Source: Pseudomonas caricapapayae
GTDB taxonomy: Bacteria > Pseudomonadota > Gammaproteobacteria > Pseudomonadales > Pseudomonadaceae
Length of the DNA stretch: 64,000 nt
Reading direction: 5' to 3'
Assembly (NCBI RefSeq): GCF_001400735.1
Contig: NZ_LJPW01000012.1
Location: forward strand, 1 to 64,000
Shown here: positions 57,567 to 64,000 of the stretch, one piece after another
How positions within the stretch are numbered: the stretch's first letter is position 1
Layout: every line of letters begins with the position of its first letter
Position numbers and translations under genes: made by a program
Notes under the pieces: model-generated
What the model saw: the letters and a program-made list of their open reading frames with translations, nothing else
Databases searched by the model: none
What the model was told of the DNA's origin: nothing

Positions 57567-58565
57567 TCAAACCAAGGCCCGTACAGCGACCGTGATGGCC
57601 TTCACGCGGATATCTTCAAGCCAATGTGTTTCCGGTTCTTTCAAGCCGAGACGGCGGGTCGCAAAAATACCCGGCAGGTTAACGCCGGTTTCACGCACAT
57701 AACCGATGCCGCCCGAGTAACGCGGGTTGATTTCCAGCAAGCGCGGCTTGCCGTCGGCATCGTCGCGGGTCTGCACATTAATCAGCCCGTCGCAGGCAAA
57801 ATGCTCCGCTGCGCGCACCGCCAGTTGCACCGCTTCGCTGTCACGCTCGAAGGTCTGATTGAGCCCCACCTTGCGCCGTCCGACGAAGGCAACCGCCTTG
57901 CCGTGCTCGCAGACCATGTCCACCGAGCACTCACTGCCCGGCATATACGGCATCAGCAACATCGCCGGAACGTCATCGGACTGGCGATAAGCATCAAGGT
58001 ACGCCTGAAAGGTGGTTTCACGCGCATCCGGGTTGGCGAAACAGCGAAAATCGTCGACATCGGTCTTGAAGCGCCAGAAACCGCGGCCATAAATCCCGAC
58101 CACCGGTTTGATACACACTTCGCCATATACCGACAACGCTTCGTAAGCCGCCTGCAACTCCTCGGCATTGCTCGCGGCGATTCCCGGAATACACGCCAGC
58201 CCTGCCGCCTCGGCCGCTGCCGTGAAGCGGCTCTTGTCATCGACATCCATGAAAGTCTGCCGGGACGTTCCGCCTGTGACGAGGTCCAAACCCTGTGCAA
58301 CAAAACGTGCACGCTGCGCTTCGTAAAAGCTGCCGATGCGCCCGGCGACGATAACCCTGACGCCCAGCGCCCGAGCGGTCTCCAGCACCCAGTCGATACG
58401 CTCTTCATTGTCGACCGGCTCTTGCAGTGCCACATGGGCCTGCCCGGTAATTTCGGAGCGCTGCTGGCGATGGGAGGCGATAATCTGCACTGACGCAGGC
58501 AACGCGTCGCGCGCGCCCATGATCACTTCACGCTGGCTGGACTGCCCTTCAAGGAACCAAATCAT
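57567..58565 (-). CDS. ATP-grasp domain protein, first gene of the Ter cassette
   Basis: This 332-residue protein has an ATP-grasp fold: VCIKPVVGIYGRGFWRF for ATP binding, MPGSECSVDMVC, and the metal-binding RLLEINPRYSGGIGY near the C-terminus. Such enzymes make amide or peptide-like bonds using ATP. GGAGA precedes the ATG. It starts the minus-strand series that continues through the Ter genes, so its 118-bp upstream gap (58566-58683) likely holds the main promoter, which I cannot pinpoint. Confidence 0.86.
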   Translation of the reverse strand: MIWFLEGQSSQREVIMGARDALPASVQIIASHRQQRSEITGQAHVALQEPVDNEERIDWVLETARALGVRVIVAGRIGSFYEAQRARFVAQGLDLVTGGTSRQTFMDVDDKSRFTAAAEAAGLACIPGIAASNAEELQAAYEALSVYGEVCIKPVVGIYGRGFWRFKTDVDDFRCFANPDARETTFQAYLDAYRQSDDVPAMLLMPYMPGSECSVDMVCEHGKAVAFVGRRKVGLNQTFERDSEAVQLAVRAAEHFACDGLINVQTRDDADGKPRLLEINPRYSGGIGYVRETGVNLPGIFATRRLGLKEPETHWLEDIRVKAITVAVRALV

Positions 58566-58683
58566 GTCAATCTCCGGGAGACAATGCCATCCGCAACGGC
58601 CTTGTCGAATTTTGTAATAACTGTTTTGCTTCGAAATGTTCGGATTAGGGCAAAGTCACGCAATTTAAACAGAGGACGCTGGT

Positions 58684-59223
58684 ATGAAGTGGCTTAAAAG
58701 GTCGATTTGGCTTGTGGTATTCGTTGCACTCGGGATCGGCGCATTAAGCCTCTATTACGTCCTGCCGCGCCATGATGTCGTGATGATCACCGGCGTGGAA
58801 GTCAAAAGAATGGACGCCGACGGCGTCATCAACGCCGAAAACCCGGCAGACGGCCCGACCCGCGACGTGTACTTCATCAACACCGAAGACCCGGACAGCA
58901 AAAAGGTCGTGGTCTACCGCAACGAAGACACTGGCTGGAGCTTCCCGTGGTACTTCAAATTCGACTCCGCCGACATCCAGGCCAAAGCCCAGGGCTACTC
59001 GCGTGACTCCCAACAGCTGGCGCTGATTCGTTATTACGGCTGGCGCATAACGATCCTGTCGATGTTTCCCAACGTGACCGAGGTTGAGGCGGTGACGAGT
59101 CGTGATCAGCCGTTTCCGATTTTTAATACGATTTTTTTTGTGGTGGTGGGGTTGTTGGTGGTGATGGTTGGGGTGAGGAGGCGGTTTAAAGGGCGGGCGC
59201 GGGTTGATGGGGTGGTGAGGTAA
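58684..59223 (+). CDS. DUF1523 family membrane protein
   Basis: This 179-residue protein has a transmembrane segment at each end (residues 8-27 and about 146-164) around a soluble domain, probably periplasmic (DVYFINTEDPDSKKVVVYRN, ...). It matches the DUF1523 family of unknown function. A purine-rich stretch (AGAGGACGCTGGT) precedes the ATG. It is divergent from the ATP-grasp gene and may lie outside the island. The 3' end, from about 59120, is unusually rich in G and T. Confidence 0.8.
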   Translation: MKWLKRSIWLVVFVALGIGALSLYYVLPRHDVVMITGVEVKRMDADGVINAENPADGPTRDVYFINTEDPDSKKVVVYRNEDTGWSFPWYFKFDSADIQAKAQGYSRDSQQLALIRYYGWRITILSMFPNVTEVEAVTSRDQPFPIFNTIFFVVVGLLVVMVGVRRRFKGRARVDGVVR

Positions 59224-59248
59224 TTTTCGTACTTTAGATACTGCGAAA

Positions 59249-59269
59249 AGCCCGGTCTATGATCGGGCT
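59249..59269 (-). terminator. Terminator between DUF1523 gene and PIN toxin
   Basis: AGCCCG (59249-59254) and CGGGCT (59264-59269) form a stem with a 9-base loop. On the minus strand it is followed by TTTT, so it best serves the PIN gene. Confidence 0.65.
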
Positions 59270-59675
59270 ATATATGGAGCTGCTGGAACTTGCGGGCCGC
59301 AGAAAACGTCCATGGCACACGAAAGGCTGCGCCGCCTTCGATTAACAAAGCCTGCTCGGTAATTGAAGGCCACCACCTGACCAGGTTTTCTGCCTTGTTC
59401 CAGTAGGTCATTTTCCCCCATTGCCTGGCAAGGCAGAAAATGGGCATCCCACACTCCCGGAATGCCCGACGCTCAGCGTCTCCCTTGGAAAACTTGTCCT
59501 GAGACACGACCGCCCAACCGCCTTCTTTTTTGAGATGGGTCACCCAGTCAATATCAGCGGAGTTGGCAGGGAATCTTTCACGCAGCGATACCACTGAGTG
59601 ACCTTCACTCTTTGTCAGCTCATTGAGCGCTCTGGCGATAGCGGGCGGCAGATTGTTATCGATCAAAAAATTCAA
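59268..59675 (-). CDS. PIN-like (DUF5615/VapC45-type) putative toxin
   Basis: This 135-residue protein starts MNFLIDNNLPPAIARAL, the hallmark of the DUF5615/VapC45 PIN-like fold in which the first acidic residue (Asp6) begins the nuclease site; a later DIDWVTH and VVSQDKFSKGD supply further acids. It is likely an RNase toxin. It overlaps the upstream DUF433 gene by 4 bases (ATGA), the usual antitoxin-toxin order. Confidence 0.78.
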   Translation of the reverse strand: MNFLIDNNLPPAIARALNELTKSEGHSVVSLRERFPANSADIDWVTHLKKEGGWAVVSQDKFSKGDAERRAFRECGMPIFCLARQWGKMTYWNKAENLVRWWPSITEQALLIEGGAAFRVPWTFSAARKFQQLHI

Positions 59676-60364
59676 GCCGCGATCCTGTGCTCAAAATTGA
59701 CTGCGGCTTCCACTGCTGCAGGCGGAATCTCATAAAGTAACGCTACACGCTTCGCGTTCTGGCCTTCAGCCAGATAAGAATGATAGATCGCTGCTGTGTC
59801 GATTCCCGTCGTTGCCAACACCGGTTTGCCAAAATTCCTTGCCGGGTCCAAAACAACTGCCTTGCTTCGCTTTACTGGATACCAGCGCTTTGCCGACTCT
59901 TCACCTGCGTAATCAATGCCCTCGTACAGAGAGGGCGTAATGACCTGCTTGAACGCGTATTGCCGCTTCACCAGATCCAGAAGCGCCTCATCACCCGTTT
60001 CATACAGAACGGTCGCGAAAATATCTCGTCCGTCAGTTTGAAAACGTCTGCACGTAAACGGGTAGAGCTGGCCGAACATTTCTCTGGCTTGTAACGAGGC
60101 GCTGCGGATCGCTTGCAAGCTGACGCCGTGCTGGCGAAACGCATGGACAAAGCGAATTTCCAGCAGGTCGTGGAAGCCGAGCAGCTTTTCGTCCAGAAAT
60201 GCGACCTCTGGCGTCCAGAGGCCGGGGTGATCGACGCCTGCCGCGCAATAGCCGAACATCCATCTGCGAATGTCTTTCGCCGGAATGCCGGTGTATGAGG
60301 ACGCTTCTGCTGGGGTGTATAGGCCCACACCGAGGAGGCGGCTGGGTGATGTAGTGGTGTTCAT
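59672..60364 (-). CDS. DUF433/MerR-like putative antitoxin
   Basis: This 230-residue protein has an N-terminal MerR-type helix-turn-helix (LYTPAEASSYTGIPAKDIRR) and a C-terminal DUF433-like region (residues about 165-230; YHSYLAEGQNAKRVALLYEI). Such proteins are paired with PIN-like toxins and probably repress their own operon. GAGAGGAG precedes the ATG at 60364; the frame opens earlier at 60547 without support. The 239-bp gap before it shows nothing clear. Confidence 0.78.
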   Translation of the reverse strand: MNTTTSPSRLLGVGLYTPAEASSYTGIPAKDIRRWMFGYCAAGVDHPGLWTPEVAFLDEKLLGFHDLLEIRFVHAFRQHGVSLQAIRSASLQAREMFGQLYPFTCRRFQTDGRDIFATVLYETGDEALLDLVKRQYAFKQVITPSLYEGIDYAGEESAKRWYPVKRSKAVVLDPARNFGKPVLATTGIDTAAIYHSYLAEGQNAKRVALLYEIPPAAVEAAVNFEHRIAA

Positions 60365-60603
60365 AGCTCCTCTCTTCATGTGTAGGGTAATCAGGAGAGT
60401 AATTCTGGGCTTGATTCGGATATCAATCAACGGACGTTTTGATAACCGAAGCGGATCAGGAAGTGACCTAATGCAAAAGCTGAAATTTCCTACGATGCCA
60501 TCGTGATAACACCAAGTAATCGAATCAAAGCGCCCGCAACGAAGCACATCCGCCGGGGGCGCTATTGTTTAAAAGGTGAGTCTAACCTGAGTCTTAAGCA
60601 GGC

Positions 60604-61210
60604 TCAGGTCTTGTTGAACAGTTTGGGCAAACCCTTCGCTTTCAGTACAGCCTTGACGGATGGACGTGCTTCTACTCGCGCCACGAACGCTTGCAAAGCA
60701 GGTTGCGCTTCCAGCGAAATGCCAAAATTGACAGGCCAGCGTGTTACCGCGAACAGGTAGGTGTCGGCAACGCTGAAATCGTTACCCAGCAGGTAATCAA
60801 GACCATTCGCCAGCAGACCATTCAAGTAGGTTTGTTTGGCGATGACCGGGCGCTGGGCGTCGGTGGCATCCACCCCCTTCGCCAAATAGAAAAGCGGTGT
60901 CCAGGCCTTGTGATATTCAGCAGCCAGATAATTGAGTATCTCCTGCAGCCTTGCGCGCTCCAGCGTCCCGTTGGCTGGCACCAGCATTGGTACGAAGTGG
61001 TCACCCAGATATTGCCTTCAGTCAGAACAGCACCGCCATCCAACCCCAACGCAGGAACAGCCCTTTGGGGTTGATCGCGTAATAGTCATCGCCGGATTCA
61101 ATCGTATGCTGCCGCAGATTGACCTTGACCAATTCGTGAGCGACACCCGCTTCGTGCAACACGATGTGAGCAGCAAGCGAACAGGAGCCAGGTGAGTAGT
61201 AAAGCTTCAT
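60604..61210 (-). pseudogene. Glutathione S-transferase pseudogene (two lesions)
   Basis: The N-terminal part (from MKLYYSPGSCSLAAHIVLHE at 61210) and the C-terminal part (LVPANGTLERARLQEILNYL to the stop at 60604) are clear GST of the GstA type, but in different frames. After INPKG one base is missing, so VPALGLDGGAVLTEG continues in another frame. After LTEG about 13 bases are missing before QYLGDHF. Both sites lie between 60998 and 61062. A full protein of about 200 residues cannot be made. Sequencing error is unlikely for two separate lesions. Confidence 0.85.
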
Positions 61211-61273
61211 AGGTGATTGTTCCGGTGGCTGAGAATGACCAGATCCTAGCACTCAGATAACTTTTTATAGCTG

Positions 61274-61324
61274 GTAACTTAAGGTTACTCTAGTTCTCCG
61301 GTTGCCGTTATGTAACCTGGTTAC
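61274..61324. promoter_or_regulatory. Two GTAAC-N-GTTAC operator-like palindromes
   Basis: GTAAC-N5-GTTAC at 61274-61288 and GTAAC-N3-GTTAC at 61312-61324 lie between the divergent GST and HxlR pseudogenes. They are placed as HxlR autoregulatory sites would be. No binding data exist for this regulator. Confidence 0.55.
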
Positions 61325-61362
61325 GCTCTGGAAACTCGCGATCCGACAAGGAAAACCCTGCC

Positions 61363-61732
61363 ATGTCATTGAAAATGCGCAAAAGCAAGTCAACCATCCC
61401 GTCCCCGAATGCGCGATAGCGGCGTGCATGTGGCTCCTGAGCGGTGTCTGGACTCCAAATTTGCTGTGGAGTTAAAGTGGTGGGCCTCGGCGATTCGGCG
61501 AACTGCGCGTCGACATCCCCGGTATTTCGGCAAAGATACTGTCGGTAGGCTTGAAGAGGTGGGAGATAAAGGTGTGGTTGTTCGGACGGTGCTGGCGACT
61601 TCGCCACCTCCTGCGGAGTACAGTCTTTCGGAGTTGAAATTGGAGTTGCTGCCGGCGATTGCGAAGATTGAATATCGGTTGAGGTTGAAGCGGGGGAAGG
61701 ACGTGGCAGATGGTGTGCGACTTGAGAATTAA
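61363..61732 (+). pseudogene. HxlR-family transcriptional regulator pseudogene
   Basis: Pieces of a winged-helix HxlR regulator occur in order but in three frames. MSLKMRKSKSTIPSPN starts at 61363 (AAGGA upstream); AACMWLLSGVWTPNLLW follows in another frame; FGELRVDIPGISAKILS, the recognition-helix region, is in a third; DKGVVVRTVLATSPP and EYSLSELKLELLPAI return in the frame that ends at 61732. Several indels would be needed to repair it. It is divergent from the broken GST gene. Confidence 0.75.
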
Positions 61733-61911
61733 ATTCCGTTAGTTGCAAGCAACAGATACAGTCTTGAGTTTGAAATACTTGCCTGAAAAAAAAAGCAAAG
61801 AGAGAAGGCTCGACCAGCATAGATCGAAATTTTTCTCTGATTAATACTGAGAACTGCCCCCCTACAAACTTATAGCAAAGACAATCCTGTGCTAACAGGC
61901 TATCTAAATCG

Positions 61912-61939
61912 GCCTCTTTAACGCTAACATTAAAGAGGC
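61912..61939 (-). terminator. Hairpin after pilA
   Basis: GCCTCTTTA (61912-61920) and TAAAGAGGC (61931-61939) form a perfect 9-bp stem with a 10-base loop, 22 bp past the pilA stop. The T-tract is weak (CCGATTT). Confidence 0.7.
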
Positions 61940-61960
61940 GCGATTAGCTGCATGTTGGAA

Positions 61961-62389
61961 TTAGTTTTTCACGTAACCCTGTGTCAAACAACCACCGCTG
62001 TACTGCCAAGTAAGAACGTCGGTGTTACCAACCAAGCGGGTAGGGGTCAATATGCAGGTATCCGCAGCAGCAATGCCCTTGTAAGCATTAGGTGTACCGG
62101 TGATAACCGCTGTTGTAGCCGTAATACCAACGCTAGCCAAAGCACCTGGGGTGGCGGTTGGAAGAGTGATGCCTAATTTTGCTGCAGTATCGCATGCGGT
62201 GAGGTCAGTCGTCTGCGCATAGCAAACGGCGACGGCAGATTTAACGGCGTCCATAGCCAACACGACCTCTGTGTAAGCCGCTTTTCTGGTGTAATTCTGA
62301 TATGCAGGCAGTGCCACCGCAGCCAGAATCCCGATGATCGCCACTACGATCATCAGCTCGATCAACGTAAAACCTTTTTGTGTTTTCAT
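61961..62389 (-). CDS. pilA: Type IV pilin PilA
   Basis: This 142-residue prepilin has a 6-residue leader ending in Gly (MKTQKG), cleaved by PilD before Phe, and the N-terminal helix [19 protein letters not shown] with Glu5. The globular part has four cysteines (AVCYA, TACDT, DTCIL, GGCLT), which could form two disulfides. The C-terminal D-region differs from the P. aeruginosa type. It is divergent from pilB, and a sigma54 promoter is visible upstream. Confidence 0.95.
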   Translation of the reverse strand: MKTQKGFTLIELMIVVAIIGILAAVALPAYQNYTRKAAYTEVVLAMDAVKSAVAVCYAQTTDLTACDTAAKLGITLPTATPGALASVGITATTAVITGTPNAYKGIAAADTCILTPTRLVGNTDVLTWQYSGGCLTQGYVKN

Positions 62390-62436
62390 AGCTTACTTCT
62401 CCGAGGCGTCAGTTTTTAGTGCCTTGATCCACCTAA

Positions 62437-62453
62437 AGCACACGGCGTGCCAA
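62437..62453 (-). promoter_or_regulatory. Sigma54 promoter of pilA
   Basis: On the minus strand TTGGCACGCCGTGTGCTT has the -24 GG (62451-62450) and -12 GC (62439-62438) with 10 bases between. It lies about 50 bp upstream of the pilA start. In Pseudomonas pilA is activated by the PilS/PilR system from such a promoter. A TTGTCAG at about 62522-62531 could belong to a PilR site. Confidence 0.88.
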
Positions 62454-62613
62454 AGTGCAATGCGTTGCGAACCATTTGGAAAGCCGTTATCCGTGGCATC
62501 AGGTTGCTCCGTAATCCGCAGAAACTGACAATTTACGTCACATCCCGCACTGCCATTTGGCAGCACCGCCCGACTGCGCTATAACCCACCCATTGTCTGT
62601 GTCTGGTGGTTTT

Positions 62614-64000
62614 ATGACTGATGCTGTCCTCACTGGTTTGGCCAAGCAATTGGTCCTCGCCGAGCTCCTTACTGAACCTGTTGCGCAGCAAGCGTATCAA
62701 CAGGCGCGCCGCGACAAGATTTCGTTGGTGAGCTATCTGGTTCAGAACAAGCTGGTCAAAAGCCTCACGCTGGCGGAATTGGCTTCTGATCAGTTCGGCG
62801 TGCCGTTCATGGACCTCGCCAGCCTGGACAAGGAAAGCCAGCCTAAAGGTCTAGTGAGTGAAAAGCTGGTTCGGCAGCATCACGCCCTGCCGCTCTGGCG
62901 ACGAGGTAACAAGCTGTTCATTGGCATATCGGATCCGACCAATCATCAGGCTGTGACCGATATTCAGTTCAGTACTGGCCTAAACACCGAAGCGATTCTG
63001 GTCGAAGATGACAAGCTGACCACTGCGATAGATCGATTTTTTGACAGTGATAGCGGTCTGGGCAATCTGGAAGATGTCGATCTGGGTGTGGATATCGAAC
63101 CGGCTGATGGTAAGGAAACGTCCCTCGCGACGCAGAATGACGCTGACGATGCCCCGGTGGTCCGTTTCGTCAACAAAATGCTGTTGGATGCCATCCGGTT
63201 AGGATCGTCCGATCTACATTTCGAGCCCTACGAAAAGATCTTTCGCGTGCGCCTGCGTACCGATGGCATTTTGCATGAGGTTGCCAGGCCGCCGATTCAT
63301 CTGGCAAATCGTATTGCTGCACGCCTGAAAGTCATGGCGAGCCTCGACATTTCGGAACGGCGCAAACCACAGGACGGCCGGGTCAAGTTACGAATGTCCA
63401 AAACCAAAGCTATTGATTTTCGTATGAATACCTTGCCCACTCTATGGGGCGAGAAAATCGTGATGCGGATTCTCGACCCGACCAGCGCACAGATGGGCAT
63501 CGATGCTCTGGGCTACGAGCCAGAGCAAAAAGCACTGTATCTGGAGGCGCTGAAACAGCCGCAGGGCATGATTCTAGTGACCGGCCCCACGGGTTCCGGC
63601 AAGACCGTTTCTCTGTATACCGGTCTGAATATCCTTAATACTGTGGACATCAATATATCCACGGCCGAAGACCCGGTAGAGATCAACCTAGAAGGTATCA
63701 ATCAGGTCAACGTCAACCCGCGTCAGGGGCTAGACTTTTCTCAAGCATTGCGCGCGTTCCTGCGTCAAGATCCCGACGTGATAATGGTCGGTGAGATACG
63801 AGACTTGGAAACGGCAGAAATTGCCATCAAAGCCTCGCAGACCGGGCATATGGTGCTTTCCACACTGCACACCAACAGCGCAGCGGAAACGCTGACTCGA
63901 CTGCATCATATGGGTGTCGCGGCATTCAACATTGCTACGGCAATCAACCTGATTATTGCGCAACGGCTGGCACGTAAGCTGTGCAGCCACTGCAAGAAAG
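62614..64000 (+). CDS. pilB: PilB, type IV pilus extension ATPase (partial, runs off the window end)
   Basis: This frame stays open to the last base, with about 462 codons visible of the roughly 565 expected. It is the pilus assembly ATPase. The N-terminal MshEN-like domain (MTDAVLTGLAKQLVLAELL) is followed by the secretion ATPase domain with SDLHFEPYE, Walker A GPTGSGKT, the Asp box DPDVIMVGEIRDLETAEIAI and the His box GHMVLSTLHTN; the Cys-rich CSHCKK at the edge begins the zinc-binding loop. It is divergent from pilA, 224 bp away. Confidence 0.95.
   Translation, partial: MTDAVLTGLAKQLVLAELLTEPVAQQAYQQARRDKISLVSYLVQNKLVKSLTLAELASDQFGVPFMDLASLDKESQPKGLVSEKLVRQHHALPLWRRGNKLFIGISDPTNHQAVTDIQFSTGLNTEAILVEDDKLTTAIDRFFDSDSGLGNLEDVDLGVDIEPADGKETSLATQNDADDAPVVRFVNKMLLDAIRLGSSDLHFEPYEKIFRVRLRTDGILHEVARPPIHLANRIAARLKVMASLDISERRKPQDGRVKLRMSKTKAIDFRMNTLPTLWGEKIVMRILDPTSAQMGIDALGYEPEQKALYLEALKQPQGMILVTGPTGSGKTVSLYTGLNILNTVDINISTAEDPVEINLEGINQVNVNPRQGLDFSQALRAFLRQDPDVIMVGEIRDLETAEIAIKASQTGHMVLSTLHTNSAAETLTRLHHMGVAAFNIATAINLIIAQRLARKLCSHCKK

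Noticed and set aside
61211..61362. Search for a tRNA-Thr or attachment site near pilA, as near pilA in P. aeruginosa.
   Set aside because: No cloverleaf or TTCRANYC-type arm was found between 61211 and 61960, and no direct repeat with the nadC side was noticed by eye.
61308..61820. 170-codon minus-strand frame over the hxlR remnant.
   Set aside because: The plus strand carries recognisable HxlR fragments; this frame has no domain, and it spans the remnant and its upstream gap.

Overview
The window is a chromosomal segment of a fluorescent Pseudomonas, most likely of the P. syringae group. The evidence is the proteins themselves and the order of blocks that match known Pseudomonas loci: msrPQ, pssA-ilvC-ilvN-ilvI, mrcB, the Fur-controlled sRNA PrrF, dksA-gluQ, cbrX-cbrA-cbrB-crcZ-pcnB-folK-panBC-pgi, fruBKA/fruR, tatD-ampE-ampD, a DUF1631 gene, nadC, and the pilA/pilB type IV pilus locus. 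No rRNA, tRNA, IS element, prophage or CRISPR array was seen.

Layout. 1-6 kb (minus strand): methionine sulfoxide reductase MsrPQ, phosphatidylserine synthase, branched-chain amino acid synthesis. 6-12 kb: small conserved proteins, PBP1b, an APH-like/P-loop two-domain protein and a pentapeptide protein. 12.5-12.7 kb: PrrF with a Fur box lying over its promoter. 12.7-18.1 kb: deoC, a Rieske protein, sfsA, an aminotransferase, dksA and gluQ. 18.2-23.3 kb: the CbrX-CbrA-CbrB carbon/nitrogen control system and the Crc/Hfq-sequestering RNA CrcZ, with a CbrB-type upstream site, a sigma54 promoter and six A-rich motifs all visible. 23.4-29.2 kb: poly(A) polymerase, folK, panB-panC (no panD beside them) and pgi. 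29.2-31.6 kb: a REP pair, an MpaB-like protein and a thiolase. 31.6-38.5 kb: the fructose PTS operon and its divergent FruR/Cra regulator, with a Cra-like operator between them. 38.5-44.4 kb: tatD, ampE, ampD, DUF1631, nadC.

44.4-58.6 kb is the most interesting part. Between nadC and pilA, which are close neighbours in P. aeruginosa, sits a tellurite-resistance-type (Ter) stress island. It has TerZ-TerA-TerB-TerC-TerD-TerE, a TerD+vWA protein (TerF) and a GYF+AIM24 protein. Upstream on the same strand is an enzyme cassette: ATP-grasp ligase, TerD-trypsin fusion, PRTase-TRSP, HAD, StiP-type PRTase-PELOTA, HpcH/HpaI aldolase, HAD-IB. Several of these genes overlap by 1-8 nt. Comparative genomics has predicted that such cassettes make a nucleoside-like metabolite coupled to a membrane-associated Ter complex. 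The product and trigger here are unknown. Three island proteins carry Pro-Ala linkers, and two of these linkers are encoded by the same perfect CCTGCA hexamer array.

58.7-61.8 kb is a mixed accessory zone: a DUF1523 protein, a PIN-like/DUF433 toxin-antitoxin pair, and a divergent glutathione transferase/HxlR regulator pair in which both genes are broken while two operator palindromes remain between them. The window ends with pilA (sigma54 promoter, minus strand) and the start of divergent pilB, which runs off the end.
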